Position numbers and translations under genes: made by a program | Part shown: piece by piece, positions 8,015 through 18,787 of the stretch | How the letters are laid out: every line of letters starts with the position of its first letter | How positions within the stretch are numbered: the first letter of the stretch is position 1 | Origin: Halothiobacillus sp. | Lineage (GTDB): Bacteria > Pseudomonadota > Gammaproteobacteria > Halothiobacillales > Halothiobacillaceae | Length of the DNA stretch: 46,697 bases | Direction: 5' to 3' | Assembly (NCBI GenBank): GCA_024635755.1 | Contig: JAGXIF010000003.1 | Span: 1 to 46,697, forward strand | Notes under the pieces: model-generated | Seen by the model: only the letters and a program-made list of their open reading frames with translations | The model's database searches: none | Told to the model about the DNA's origin: nothing

Positions 8015-8398
8015 TCATCGCCCCCAGCGCTTCTCAATGACATACGTTAACCCATATTGCTCGCGGTTTTTGTCCACCACATCTTGAACAGCGTAGCCTG
8101 GCAGTAGCCGGAAATTATTTCTTCCCATGCAGTTCCGATACATGCCGAATATTTGGGCCTGGTTCGAAAACCCAATAGTTTCATACCTATCACGTATAAC
8201 TGACATGCAATGGAGGTCCGCCCGCTCCCAATACATAAAGAATTGTTCTTCCTGATCTGGAGGGATTACTGACTTATCTACTAGTTCGAAATTCTGAAAT
8301 CTAGGGAAAGAATCGCGGTCACCACCGCCCCCTGCGGAATAAAGTGCCGAACAGCCAGACATTATTATAAATCCGAAAATAATTAATATAAACCTCAT
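8015..8398 (-). CDS. Small lipoprotein of unknown function
   Basis: About 127 aa. From the ATG at 8398 the protein starts MRFILIIFGFIIMSGCSAL, a signal peptide with a lipobox-like IMSGC, so it should be lipid-anchored. AAGGAG seven bases upstream supports this start over a longer frame. The mature part contains two further cysteines, ADLHCMSVI and YRNCMGRN. No family is recognised. It is AT-rich island cargo between two decayed ginD fragments and may have been acquired with them. Confidence 0.6.
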   Translation of the reverse strand: MRFILIIFGFIIMSGCSALYSAGGGGDRDSFPRFQNFELVDKSVIPPDQEEQFFMYWERADLHCMSVIRDRYETIGFSNQAQIFGMYRNCMGRNNFRLLPGYAVQDVVDKNREQYGLTYVIEKRWGR

Positions 8399-8530
8399 GC
8401 ACTTCTCCTTATTTTTGCGTTGGATCATCGTTGCCGCAAAAGCGGGCGTGTCATATGAAAAAGAAAATTGCGAGATAACTCCGCGTCACCCAAACTTGCC
8501 CACAGATAGAAACCGGCAGGCCAACTTCGG

Positions 8531-8566
8531 TTGCCTCAAAAATGGCACCGAACGATTACTCCAACA
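8531..8566 (-). pseudogene. Second short ginD-like fragment
   Basis: ACCGAACGA ... TACTCCAACAGG repeats the sequence found in the decayed copy at 7511-7535. It is closer to that copy than to the intact ginD at 8663-8690. It is only about 35 bp and lies just beyond the 3' end of ginD. Confidence 0.45.
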
Positions 8567-8587
8567 GGCGATCCGAAAAAACAAAGG

Positions 8588-8992
8588 CTAATCCGTATTC
8601 CCCCGATCGATCGATGGCAACGACCGATTCAGATCCCGATCGCTCAAACCTCTAGCGTACGCGTTGTACTGCCACCGAACGAACTGCTCCAAGAGGTTTG
8701 CATTCTCCTGCCGCAGCCGTTCGTTCTCTGCCTCCAAACGCGCCAGGCGCTCTGCAGCCGCTTTCATCGTAGGCGGCAGGGATAGGGACTCATCCGCTTC
8801 CTTCAGACGCTCTTTGGTGAGCTTGTAGGCGTCCTTGATCCTGGCATGCCGGTGGAGGGTCTGTCGGGACGGACGAGTGCCGAGAATCGGCTCACAGGCG
8901 TCACACAGCCGATCCCAGGTAAGCTTGTCCCGCCATCCATCGAGAAGCCCGACGACGGCCTCGATGTCACGATCCGTCAGATGACGAGCCAT
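8588..8992 (-). CDS. ginD: Small coiled-coil protein of the GInt recombination operon (GinD-like)
   Basis: 134 aa. An N-terminal helical region with HTH-like character (TWDRLCDACEPILGTRPSRQTLHRH) is followed by a coiled coil (about residues 75-105, AAERLARLEAENERLRQENA) and a basic tail. It follows three tyrosine recombinases and overlaps the end of ginC by 26 nt. Small proteins of this kind accompany recombinase sets in Tn554 (TnpC) and in GInt islands (GinD), where they are needed for or influence recombination. Assignment rests mainly on position and architecture. Confidence 0.7.
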   Translation of the reverse strand: MARHLTDRDIEAVVGLLDGWRDKLTWDRLCDACEPILGTRPSRQTLHRHARIKDAYKLTKERLKEADESLSLPPTMKAAAERLARLEAENERLRQENANLLEQFVRWQYNAYARGLSDRDLNRSLPSIDRGNTD

Positions 8993-11012
8993 CGCGCTTC
9001 TCCAACAGTGAGGGCATGCCGGTCAGCAAACGCCGTTCCTCTTCGCTGATCTCTCCGCGAGAAGCCTTGGCCTCGACCGCCCGCCGATGGGGACTGAACT
9101 CGTTGGGGTTTCTGAGCCTGATCATGGCCCCGTTGGGGACATCCGGGTCTTCATAGATGCGGATCAACTCCCGGTAGCGGATCTGGGCTTGCTTATGAAC
9201 TTCGTACCACCGATCAGCGCCCGCAGTTCCCTCGGCGATCTCTTCTTCAGCCCGTTCCACCTGGGAATCGACAATCCCGTAGAGCTCCTTGATCCGGTCG
9301 ATGCGCCGGTCGCCTTTCACGCATACGTGCTCGGTGCAGTTGATGCAATCTCTGAAGCGCTGACACGGCGACATCGAGAAGTCATGACCACAAAAGCCGA
9401 ACTCCGTGACGTGAGCTGTCGGCATTTCCAAGGCATTGAACTCCTGGGTTGTCATCGGGAGCTTCCTGGCCACCTGTTCGGCAAGCTCTCCCGTCGTTAG
9501 GTCAGTCCGCAGAGCCGGATCGTGTTGTCGAACCATGTCGGCCAACTCGAATTCGTCCATGTGGTCATAGACGCGGTTCTGCCGCATGTCAGCCCGCCCT
9601 GCCCAACGTGCGATTTCTGCTTGGCCCAACCCGCCACGCTGGCTCATGGTGTCGAGCAAATGTCGGAACTGATGGCTCGTCACCTTCAAAGGGGACAATC
9701 GCCCCTTATTCAATCCATGCCGCTCGAAGATGGATTGGGCAACCTCTGATCGCGATCCCAGTTCGTCGTTGAGCATGTTCGCGGTCGGCCTCCAGACTCG
9801 GTAGGGGTTCGCCCCCATGTCCGTACGCAACTGAAGGTCTTGGAAGCAAAACAAGGCTTCCGAGTACCGAAGATCATAACCTTCGTTGAAAATGGGAAAC
9901 CCTTTTGGAAGCCGTGTGCGCACCAATTGGCTCAAGTCCCACAAAGTATTCCCACCATCCCTCGAAGATAATCCGAGAGCTTTAAGTCGTCCCTTCTTGT
10001 AGTGGGCAGACCCCTCTATTGCCAGCGCGTCTACTGACTCCTTGAAGCTCAACGGCTGATCCGTCGGCACATCTGGGCACCCTGAATGTCGATAGAACTC
10101 ATCAGGATGATGCTCGAGCCAAGCAGCGATCCGCCTCCCCTCCTCCGTCAATTCCTTCAACCGCCGGATGGCCTCCTGAGCGATTTCCACCATCGGATCA
10201 GGAATCCACTTGATGAACGGGTTCGCTCCCTTTCTAGGCGTGAACCGCCAGCCGTAGGCCATACTTCCATTTCGCTTTTTCTCCCAGACTTCACAATCCA
10301 CTGGGAGAGAAAGAATCTCGGAGACGCGTGAGGGCGCGCATAACAGAAGCGCCACCGTACACGTCGTGAAAATATCTCTGGGTTCTCTCGGATTGCTGGC
10401 GAATAGCGAGGCAAGAACATCCAACGCCTCTTGATCAGGGAGTTTCCTTTCCCGCTCCTGCTTGGCCTTCTTCCCGGTTCGGACGGTGTCTCGGGGTCGC
10501 GGAAGAGGGTTCTTCCAGTCCAAGCGGGCCGATATAAAACCGTACTCCCCAATGAAGCCGATCAATTTTACCAGTCCCCCACCAACTCGGTTCGCCCGAC
10601 TTGGCCAATAGCGTTCCCCGGCAATCACTCCCGCTCGATCAGCCACGGCATGATTGAGGCCCGACAAATCTGAACTTCCGGTCACGTCGACCAAGGCTCT
10701 CTCAAGAACCCGGAGCGCGGGAATCTCAAGCATCGAGGTCGTGGGGCGAACGCCTTGCTGATAACGGAAGTAGGCCTTGGCAAAATCCTTGAAAGGCTGA
10801 GAAAGCGGGTGAGCGACGACAGCATCCGCGCGCGGCCTAGTCGACTGGTCCAAGTTGCTAAACGTGACACCGACTTCACGCCAATAATCATCATCCCATT
10901 TCAGATCGGCCCCAAAGACAGTCAGATCGTCGCGGCAATGTTGGATGAACTCATCGACGCGCTCCTTCGCATCAAGTTCCGGCCGAGGGACAAAGCGAAC
11001 AACCTCACCCAT
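8967..11012 (-). CDS. ginC: Tyrosine recombinase, third of the operon (GinC-like)
   Basis: About 681 aa, much longer than a phage integrase. Tyrosine-recombinase residues are visible: the arginine of LCAPSRVSEILSLP, HQFRH in the HxxR box, and the nucleophile candidate in QNRVYDHMDEF. A C-terminal cysteine cluster (CGHDFSMSPCQRFRDCINC and a further C) resembles a zinc-binding knuckle. ATG at 11012 overlaps the ginB stop by 8 nt; a GTG at 11042 is possible. The three recombinases are mutually dissimilar and presumably act together on the attachment sites. Confidence 0.8.
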   Translation of the reverse strand: MGEVVRFVPRPELDAKERVDEFIQHCRDDLTVFGADLKWDDDYWREVGVTFSNLDQSTRPRADAVVAHPLSQPFKDFAKAYFRYQQGVRPTTSMLEIPALRVLERALVDVTGSSDLSGLNHAVADRAGVIAGERYWPSRANRVGGGLVKLIGFIGEYGFISARLDWKNPLPRPRDTVRTGKKAKQERERKLPDQEALDVLASLFASNPREPRDIFTTCTVALLLCAPSRVSEILSLPVDCEVWEKKRNGSMAYGWRFTPRKGANPFIKWIPDPMVEIAQEAIRRLKELTEEGRRIAAWLEHHPDEFYRHSGCPDVPTDQPLSFKESVDALAIEGSAHYKKGRLKALGLSSRDGGNTLWDLSQLVRTRLPKGFPIFNEGYDLRYSEALFCFQDLQLRTDMGANPYRVWRPTANMLNDELGSRSEVAQSIFERHGLNKGRLSPLKVTSHQFRHLLDTMSQRGGLGQAEIARWAGRADMRQNRVYDHMDEFELADMVRQHDPALRTDLTTGELAEQVARKLPMTTQEFNALEMPTAHVTEFGFCGHDFSMSPCQRFRDCINCTEHVCVKGDRRIDRIKELYGIVDSQVERAEEEIAEGTAGADRWYEVHKQAQIRYRELIRIYEDPDVPNGAMIRLRNPNEFSPHRRAVEAKASRGEISEEERRLLTGMPSLLEKRDGSSSDGS

Positions 11013-12585
11013 TCTCTCTAAGCCCCTCTCGACGCCGCTCACAGAGCTTTACTACCTCTGCAACCGCAATGATCGTTCGATCATTTGTGGAAGCGATCAC
11101 CTCATCCTTTGTTTGTTCGGCAGTCTGTTCCCGCTGGGACACGAGTGAATGCAAGACTTCCGCGTGCGGACCGTTCAGCCATGGTTGAAAGGCTTTGCAG
11201 GTGTAACAAGCGATAGGCGCGAGTGCTCCACAGAAGCCATAGTGCCCACAGGTGCCAGCGCCCTTCCCATCATCAGTGCGGACGCGGCTAGTGAGATCGT
11301 CGCCTCGAATCGCGCCGCTCTCATCGTCAACAAGCATTCCGGCAAAAGCCTGGGCAAGAGGCGCAAGCTGGGAAGCCACGGCCTCGTTGATCGCATCGAC
11401 GTTCTCGGCAACGTTCTCGGTGTAGACCTTGACATTCTGCGTGTCGGAATGATCAAGAGCCTCGGCAATGGGGACGGAGCCATAGGCGGCTTCACGCGCC
11501 AGACGAGTCCCCAGCGTTCGCCGCAACCTAGTGGGAAAAACGTGCAAAGCCGACCCAGTTCGCTCGGACTGAACATTGAGCCTTTTAACGACTTCGACCA
11601 GGCGCTCGGATATAGACGAACTACGGGTGTGAAAGAGGTCCGTATGTGCCGCGGCGCGGAGCTGCTGTTTACCGTCATGCCCCCCAACGTAGGCGCTTAA
11701 GACCTCCCAATTGGGGAAAAGAGGGAGATGCGTGGCGACGGCGGGGTTCCCACCTAGATCCAGCCATCTCTTCTCCACTTCGCCGACAAGAGCCTTGATT
11801 ACCGCGCCATTCTCCACCGTCAGAGCGACTGGTCTGAACTCCTCTCGCAAAGCTCTGGCTTTTTGCTTTCTTCTCGGAACATTTAAAACGTATGCTACGG
11901 CTCCGTCAGCAATCGCTGCCTCGACAAGGTCGCCACACCGAAGATCCCCTATCTGAGACGGGCGCCTTCCTGTTGCGAGCAAGAGAATCGAGAGAGCATA
12001 ATCGGGCAGCGTTATTTTGCCGGACTCAAAGCCGTCAGCGAGAGCCAAGTGTAGCGCCTCATACTCGAGCTCGGAAAGCGGTCCTTTATAGGGATCACGC
12101 AAGGCTACAGCTTTACCCTTTCTGACTCCCCGTAAGCGCATCCCGCTCAAAACTCGAAGCACGTCTTCATCGATCCCGGGTTCCCCCCAGGAGACCCACC
12201 GCTTGAAAAAAGCGACCAAAGCACCCAGGTGATGCTCTCTCGAAGAGTCCAAAGTAGATCGATAACTGAGCACAATGGCAGGCGTGATGTGCCGAAGCGC
12301 GATGGAGGACTCAGAACCGTGACAAGCGTGCCCCACTAACCCTTTGAATTTTTCGACCACCGACCTCGTGGTGTGCGCGGCGTAATCTCGTGCTTGGCGC
12401 GCTAATGCTCGACGGAACCCGCTAAACAAGGGTTCTCCCAGCAAGACGGCTGTCCACTCCATTGAAAGGCTCACGTCACGCGACAACTTCCACCGGTTAG
12501 AGTCGGGATCAAACTCGTACCCATCTCGCGAAATCCACGGCTCACTTCTGACTACTAAGGGAAATTGCTTGTCACTCCTTGGCAT
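11005..12585 (-). CDS. ginB: Tyrosine recombinase, second of the operon (GinB-like)
   Basis: 526 aa. The first catalytic arginine lies in LLATGRRPSQIGDLR. The HxxR region is altered, reading HVFPTRLRRTLGTR, and is followed by DHSDTQNVKVYTENV with the candidate nucleophilic tyrosine. A C-terminal cysteine cluster (CGHYGFCGALAPIACYTC) mirrors that in ginC. It starts 2 nt after the ginA stop and overlaps ginC, so translation of the set is probably coupled. In the GInt and Tn554 families, several tyrosine recombinases are jointly required. Confidence 0.8.
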   Translation of the reverse strand: MPRSDKQFPLVVRSEPWISRDGYEFDPDSNRWKLSRDVSLSMEWTAVLLGEPLFSGFRRALARQARDYAAHTTRSVVEKFKGLVGHACHGSESSIALRHITPAIVLSYRSTLDSSREHHLGALVAFFKRWVSWGEPGIDEDVLRVLSGMRLRGVRKGKAVALRDPYKGPLSELEYEALHLALADGFESGKITLPDYALSILLLATGRRPSQIGDLRCGDLVEAAIADGAVAYVLNVPRRKQKARALREEFRPVALTVENGAVIKALVGEVEKRWLDLGGNPAVATHLPLFPNWEVLSAYVGGHDGKQQLRAAAHTDLFHTRSSSISERLVEVVKRLNVQSERTGSALHVFPTRLRRTLGTRLAREAAYGSVPIAEALDHSDTQNVKVYTENVAENVDAINEAVASQLAPLAQAFAGMLVDDESGAIRGDDLTSRVRTDDGKGAGTCGHYGFCGALAPIACYTCKAFQPWLNGPHAEVLHSLVSQREQTAEQTKDEVIASTNDRTIIAVAEVVKLCERRREGLRENG

Positions 12586-12587
12586 CT

Positions 12588-13853
12588 TTAGCCCCCCCTA
12601 GTCGGTCGTTCTTGCAGCGTTAGCATTGCCTCGCGTGCCTTTTCCTCCGTGTGGCGCCGGGTATAAATGGCCGCAGTCCCTGAACCTTCCTTCCAGCCCA
12701 TGAGGTTGCACCGCATCTTTTGCTCTTGAGCTTCGCCAATACCCTGCCTGTCGGCTAAACGAGAGAAATTGTCATTACTCGTATGTCTCAGCACATGGGG
12801 GCACAACGAATTGAGATCTATGCCAGCAGCTCCCCTGATCCTCGCTACAACCTTCTGCAAGCCACCGGATGTCAACGGAAGGCCAAGATGGCGGCCTTTC
12901 TTGTGCGTGATCAAAAGGAAGGGATGACGTCGAGCTTCACGGATTTGATGTCGATCCTCCATGACGTATCGGTACACCTTGTCACTAAGGGCTGGAGCCA
13001 ACGGAAGACGACGATCAAGGGTCTTCGCCTTTGGTTGGTTTGCCCTGGGGTCCTCCGCATCGTCACTTCGGCGAGGGATGACCACTTCATTGCGCTGGAA
13101 GTCGAAGTCGGAGACTTTGAGAGCCAGAAGCTCACCATGGCGAATCCCGAGAAACAGCAGGAGCCAGATGATCAGCTCATTTCGGCGCTGAACCTCCGGC
13201 TGGAAGGGGTTTTCTTCGGCCCCAAGCTCAACAAGAGCAAGGAGTTGCTTCTGGACACCTTCGTTTAGCCCGCGCCGGGCATTAAGCGTTGACTGCCTCG
13301 GACGAGGTGGGCGAAGGGCTAGCAACCGAGAGGACATCCGCCTGATTTGCTCATAACTCGCTTCATCAACCTGCCTAGCATTCCTCTCGACAAGCCGTTG
13401 AGACATCCATTCGAGAAACTTGGCGATGTATGTAAGCCGAATGTACTGCGTGTCACGGGAAACACGCGGATCAGGCACCACCACCGGAGAACGAGCGGAC
13501 TCCTTACCAAGCGCCCTAGATGACAATCGAACAACGGCGGACGACTTGGCACGCTTTCTCGGCTGTCGCTTTGTCTTCTGCACGAATGAGCGAAGCGACT
13601 CGGCCTCCTGGTCGCTCAAGAATTGCCGGCGAGCGAGCCGATAAGCCAACTCAAGATCGTTTTCTTCCGCCCAGGCGTAGAGCACCCTAATCGCATCAAG
13701 GTTCGCCTTGATCGTGTTCGCTGCCTTACTTGCGTTCCGAATCTGCGTGGTGGCAAACAACGTGGCGTAGAAGTCAGGGATTCCGTCCGAGCCGAGCAGC
13801 AGGGGATACCGCTCTCCGTCAACGAACTTCGCCATCTTGATCGCGTAGGGCAA
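12588..13853 (-). CDS. ginA: Tyrosine recombinase, first of the operon (GinA-like)
   Basis: About 421 aa with the clearest catalytic set: the arginine in FLGIRHGELLAL, HVLRHTSND as HxxR, and the tyrosine in GTAAIYTRRH. I place the start at TTG 13853 because a perfect GGAGG lies 7 nt upstream. An ATG at 13835 or a TTG at 13871 are alternatives. It is promoter-proximal in the operon and starts about 80 bp from the right attachment repeat, so recombinase genes lie at one island end as in GInts. Start confidence is low, family confidence high. Confidence 0.8.
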   Translation of the reverse strand: MPYAIKMAKFVDGERYPLLLGSDGIPDFYATLFATTQIRNASKAANTIKANLDAIRVLYAWAEENDLELAYRLARRQFLSDQEAESLRSFVQKTKRQPRKRAKSSAVVRLSSRALGKESARSPVVVPDPRVSRDTQYIRLTYIAKFLEWMSQRLVERNARQVDEASYEQIRRMSSRLLALRPPRPRQSTLNARRGLNEGVQKQLLALVELGAEENPFQPEVQRRNELIIWLLLFLGIRHGELLALKVSDFDFQRNEVVIPRRSDDAEDPRANQPKAKTLDRRLPLAPALSDKVYRYVMEDRHQIREARRHPFLLITHKKGRHLGLPLTSGGLQKVVARIRGAAGIDLNSLCPHVLRHTSNDNFSRLADRQGIGEAQEQKMRCNLMGWKEGSGTAAIYTRRHTEEKAREAMLTLQERPTRGG

Positions 13854-13932
13854 CTCGCTGCCTCCAATCAATGCAACACATCTACAAGGTAGTAGCTAAG
13901 CACAGAAAGTCAACACAAAACGCAACGTCCAG

Positions 13933-13964
13933 AAAAAACAAAAGCCCCTGATGAACAGAGGCTT
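13933..13964 (-). terminator. Rho-independent terminator of ssb
   Basis: On the minus strand AAGCCTCTG, loop TTCAT, CAGGGGCTT form a 9-bp stem with one G-U pair, followed by TTGTTTTTT. It sits 37 bp past the ssb stop and carries the island attachment repeat. Confidence 0.75.
13935..13951. repeat. Right attachment-site repeat of the island (candidate attR)
   Basis: This is the identical copy of the 17-bp repeat at 506-522, lying between ginA and ssb. It falls in the 5' arm and T-tract of the ssb terminator hairpin. Spaced matches continue beyond it (GGCTT, then TGC.ACA at the same distance in both copies). Confidence 0.65.
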
Positions 13965-14000
13965 AGAACTAATATGCGACAAATAAGGCAGAGGTAACCT

Positions 14001-14543
14001 TCAGAACGGAATATCGTCCTCGCCGAAGCCATCGTCGATGGACTTGGCCGGGCGCTGGTCCTGGGCCGGCGGCGGCGGCGGCGCACCGTAGTCGGACTGG
14101 CCACCACCAGCGGCGCCTTGACCGCCGCCATAGCCACCCTGGCCACCACCTTGGCTAGCCTGACCGCCGCCGTAGCCGCCGCCCTGGCCGCCACCGGCAC
14201 CCGGACGACCGCCGAGCATCTGCATCTCGTTGGCGACGATCTCGGTGGTGTAGCGGTCCTGGCCGTCCTGGCCCTGCCACTTGCGGGTCTGCAGGCGACC
14301 CTCGATGTAGACCTGACTGCCCTTCTTCAGGTACTCGCCGGCGATCTCGGCGAGCTTGCCGAAGAAGACGATGCGGTGCCACTCGGTGTTCTCGCGGTTC
14401 TCACCGGTGTTCTTGTCGCGCCATTGCTCGGAGGTGGCCACGCGGATGTTGGTGACCTGGCCGCCGGACGGCAGGTAACGGACATCCGGGTCGACCCCGA
14501 GGTTGCCGATGATGATTGCCTTGTTCACACCGCGGCTTGCCAT
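14001..14543 (-). CDS. ssb: Single-stranded DNA-binding protein SSB
   Basis: 180 aa. The N-terminal OB-fold starts [15 protein letters not shown] and includes [13 protein letters not shown] and [10 protein letters not shown]. Then come a Gly/Gln-rich linker (about residues 118-150), a proline run, and the acidic tip [11 protein letters not shown] that recruits repair and replication partners. The start at 14543 is preceded by AAGGAG; a longer frame upstream lacks this. It protects single-stranded DNA in replication and repair. It is divergent from uvrA, an arrangement common in gammaproteobacteria. I see no canonical LexA box in the 195-bp gap. Confidence 0.97.
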   Translation of the reverse strand: MASRGVNKAIIIGNLGVDPDVRYLPSGGQVTNIRVATSEQWRDKNTGENRENTEWHRIVFFGKLAEIAGEYLKKGSQVYIEGRLQTRKWQGQDGQDRYTTEIVANEMQMLGGRPGAGGGQGGGYGGGQASQGGGQGGYGGGQGAAGGGQSDYGAPPPPPAQDQRPAKSIDDGFGEDDIPF

Positions 14544-14738
14544 ATTCAAACTCCTTCGTGATTCCTGCCGGCCGGTGACTCCAGCGGCCACCTGCGCAAA
14601 GGCACACTATAAAGCATTCACCCCCGGCCAACGAGATCGGGGCACATTCGGCTACACTACTCGGTTCCGCGTCCCGCGGAGAAGCGACATCCCTGCCCGG
14701 CAAGCGGGCACATTCAAACAACGAAGCACCCCAACACC

Positions 14739-17576
<2,838 letters not shown>

Positions 17577-17589
17577 TCAACCACGACAC

Positions 17590-17720
17590 CTGTGGGTCGG
17601 GATTCAGCCCGACAATCCGCGGGAAGATCGGACCGAACGATAGGAGCGCCTCCAGGCACGATCCGCTCATGCCAACTCGAGGCGGCTCCACCTGCTTTCG
17701 CGGCTAAAGCCGCTCCTACC
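17590..17720. repeat. REP-like palindromic repeats
   Basis: Three units lie between uvrA and the next gene: GTCGGGATTCAGCCCGAC (17596-17613), a degenerate TAGGAGCGCCTCCAGG near 17641, and TTTCGCGGCTAAAGCCGCTC near 17696. The last two face each other, as in a BIME. The GTAGGAGCGGCTTTAGCCGCG consensus is widespread in gammaproteobacteria, where RAYT transposases mobilise REPs. No such transposase is in the window. Confidence 0.6.
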
Positions 17721-17758
17721 ATCCGAACCCGCGCAAAGTGCGAGCTTGCCTGACAAGC

Positions 17759-17797
17759 AAAACCCGACCGTAGGCGCGTGGCCTGCGGTCGGGTTTC
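17759..17797. terminator. Bidirectional terminator between uvrA and the PRC-barrel gene
   Basis: ACCCGACCG-TAGGC, loop, CCTGCGGTCGGGT forms a strong stem. It is flanked by TTTCTC on the plus side and by TTTTGCTTG on the minus side. It lies between two convergent genes, uvrA and the PRC-barrel gene. Confidence 0.7.
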
Positions 17798-17874
17798 TCA
17801 GCCGATACTGGTAATGGAAGGGGACTGCCGCTGGCGCGGCCTTCGCGAGCGGGGCTCGCTCCCCACGCGGCAGG

Positions 17875-18417
17875 TTACTCGAGCGTGCGCTGCAGGCTCT
17901 CGAGCACGTCGCGGGTCTTCTCCTTGGTCTTGTCGATGACGTTGGAGGTGGTGTCCTTGGTGGCCTGCCAGGCACTGGCAGCCCCGGACTTGGTGTTGGA
18001 CCAAATGTTGGCGGCGGCTCCCTTGGTCTGGGCCCACCAGTCGTTGTCGACACGCGGATAGTCGCGCACCTGGTCGAGGTCCTCGTTGAGGAACACGGCG
18101 TAGGAGACGCGATCGAGCTGGTCGCCGGAGCGGGTCGCCACCGAGAACTGCTGCACCTCGACGAAGCGGTAATCGTTATCGCTCACGCCGTCGAGGTCAT
18201 CGTCCAGTTCGATCACCAGCCCGTGGACCTTCATGTTCTCGGCCACCAGCACGTCATCGACCTCGCCCACCTCGCGGTTGCGATCGGTGGCCAGAAAGAC
18301 GTCGGCCCCGATCAGGGCATCCATCGAATACAGTCCTTCCGGCGCGTTTTCCGCCAGCGCGGATTGGGACAGCGTCACGGCAATGGCTCCGGCCAACAGG
18401 GTGTTCATGCGATTCAT
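17875..18417 (-). CDS. Exported PRC-barrel-like protein
   Basis: 180 aa. A signal peptide (cut after SQSALA) is followed by a PRC-barrel-like stretch (YSMDALIGADVF, REVGEVDDVLV, VHGLVIEL, YRFVEV). The C-terminal third is an amphipathic helix rich in K, T, A and W. PRC barrels are small beta modules seen in RimM, photosynthetic reaction-centre H subunits and stress proteins. AGGAGAG lies upstream of the ATG. The specific role is unknown. Confidence 0.65.
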   Translation of the reverse strand: MNRMNTLLAGAIAVTLSQSALAENAPEGLYSMDALIGADVFLATDRNREVGEVDDVLVAENMKVHGLVIELDDDLDGVSDNDYRFVEVQQFSVATRSGDQLDRVSYAVFLNEDLDQVRDYPRVDNDWWAQTKGAAANIWSNTKSGAASAWQATKDTTSNVIDKTKEKTRDVLESLQRTLE

Positions 18418-18438
18418 TGGATCTCTCCTGGTTGATTG

Positions 18439-18780
18439 TTATTCGCTCTCGGCGCACTCGACGCAGCGCGTAACGCTCGCATCGCTCTGGAGTCGGCGAA
18501 ACGGAATTGGTTCCCCGCAGACGAAACAGTCGCCGTACTCATCGTTTTCCATCCGCCGAAGGGCCCCTTCGACGCGGCCGAGTTCGCGCTCCCACCGAGC
18601 GCGGAGGGCCCGGGCCATCTCACGACCTTGCTGCGCCTCCACGCGCGACAGCTGACTCTGGCATGAATTGTCGATTTCCACCCGTTCGGCGGACTCGGCG
18701 CCGCCGATCAGCAGTTGTCGCAGCGCCTCACGGCTTTCGACCAACTGATCGTGAAGCGCCTGGCGTGGGGCTTCATCCAT
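18439..18780 (-). CDS. DksA/TraR-family zinc-finger protein
   Basis: 113 aa from the ATG at 18780; a longer frame would overlap the upstream dsrE-like gene. An N-terminal helical hairpin precedes a C4 zinc finger, CFVC (C85, C88) and CVEC (C106, C109), preceded by MENDEYGDC as in DksA relatives. DksA-type proteins enter the RNA polymerase secondary channel and alter initiation. The coiled-coil tip aspartates of true DksA are not evident and the protein is shorter than the usual 151 aa, so it is a paralogue. It follows the dsrE-like gene by 7 bp. Confidence 0.8.
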   Translation of the reverse strand: MDEAPRQALHDQLVESREALRQLLIGGAESAERVEIDNSCQSQLSRVEAQQGREMARALRARWERELGRVEGALRRMENDEYGDCFVCGEPIPFRRLQSDASVTRCVECAESE

Positions 18781-18787
18781 CGGGCTG

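Larger units (their letters stand above)
506..13951. mobile_element. GInt-type genomic island integrated at the ssb terminator
   Basis: The direct repeats at 506-522 and 13935-13951 enclose a block with its own four-gene recombination operon and accessory cargo (CBASS, nuclease pair, small exported proteins). Composition is AT-rich over about 4.3-8.5 kb. The last backbone gene, ssb, is intact and keeps a terminator. The ginABCD-type operon beside one attachment site is what defines GInts. The limits are inferred from the repeat and have not been tested against an empty site. Confidence 0.7.

Noticed and set aside
8588-13871. Interpretation as a Tn554-type transposon
   Set aside because: Tn554 has two tyrosine recombinases plus TnpC; here there are three plus a small protein beside a 17-bp repeat, which fits the GInt layout better.
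14544-14738. LexA/SOS box between ssb and uvrA
   Set aside because: I looked for a CTGT-N8-ACAG dyad and found none, so SOS control is not claimed.
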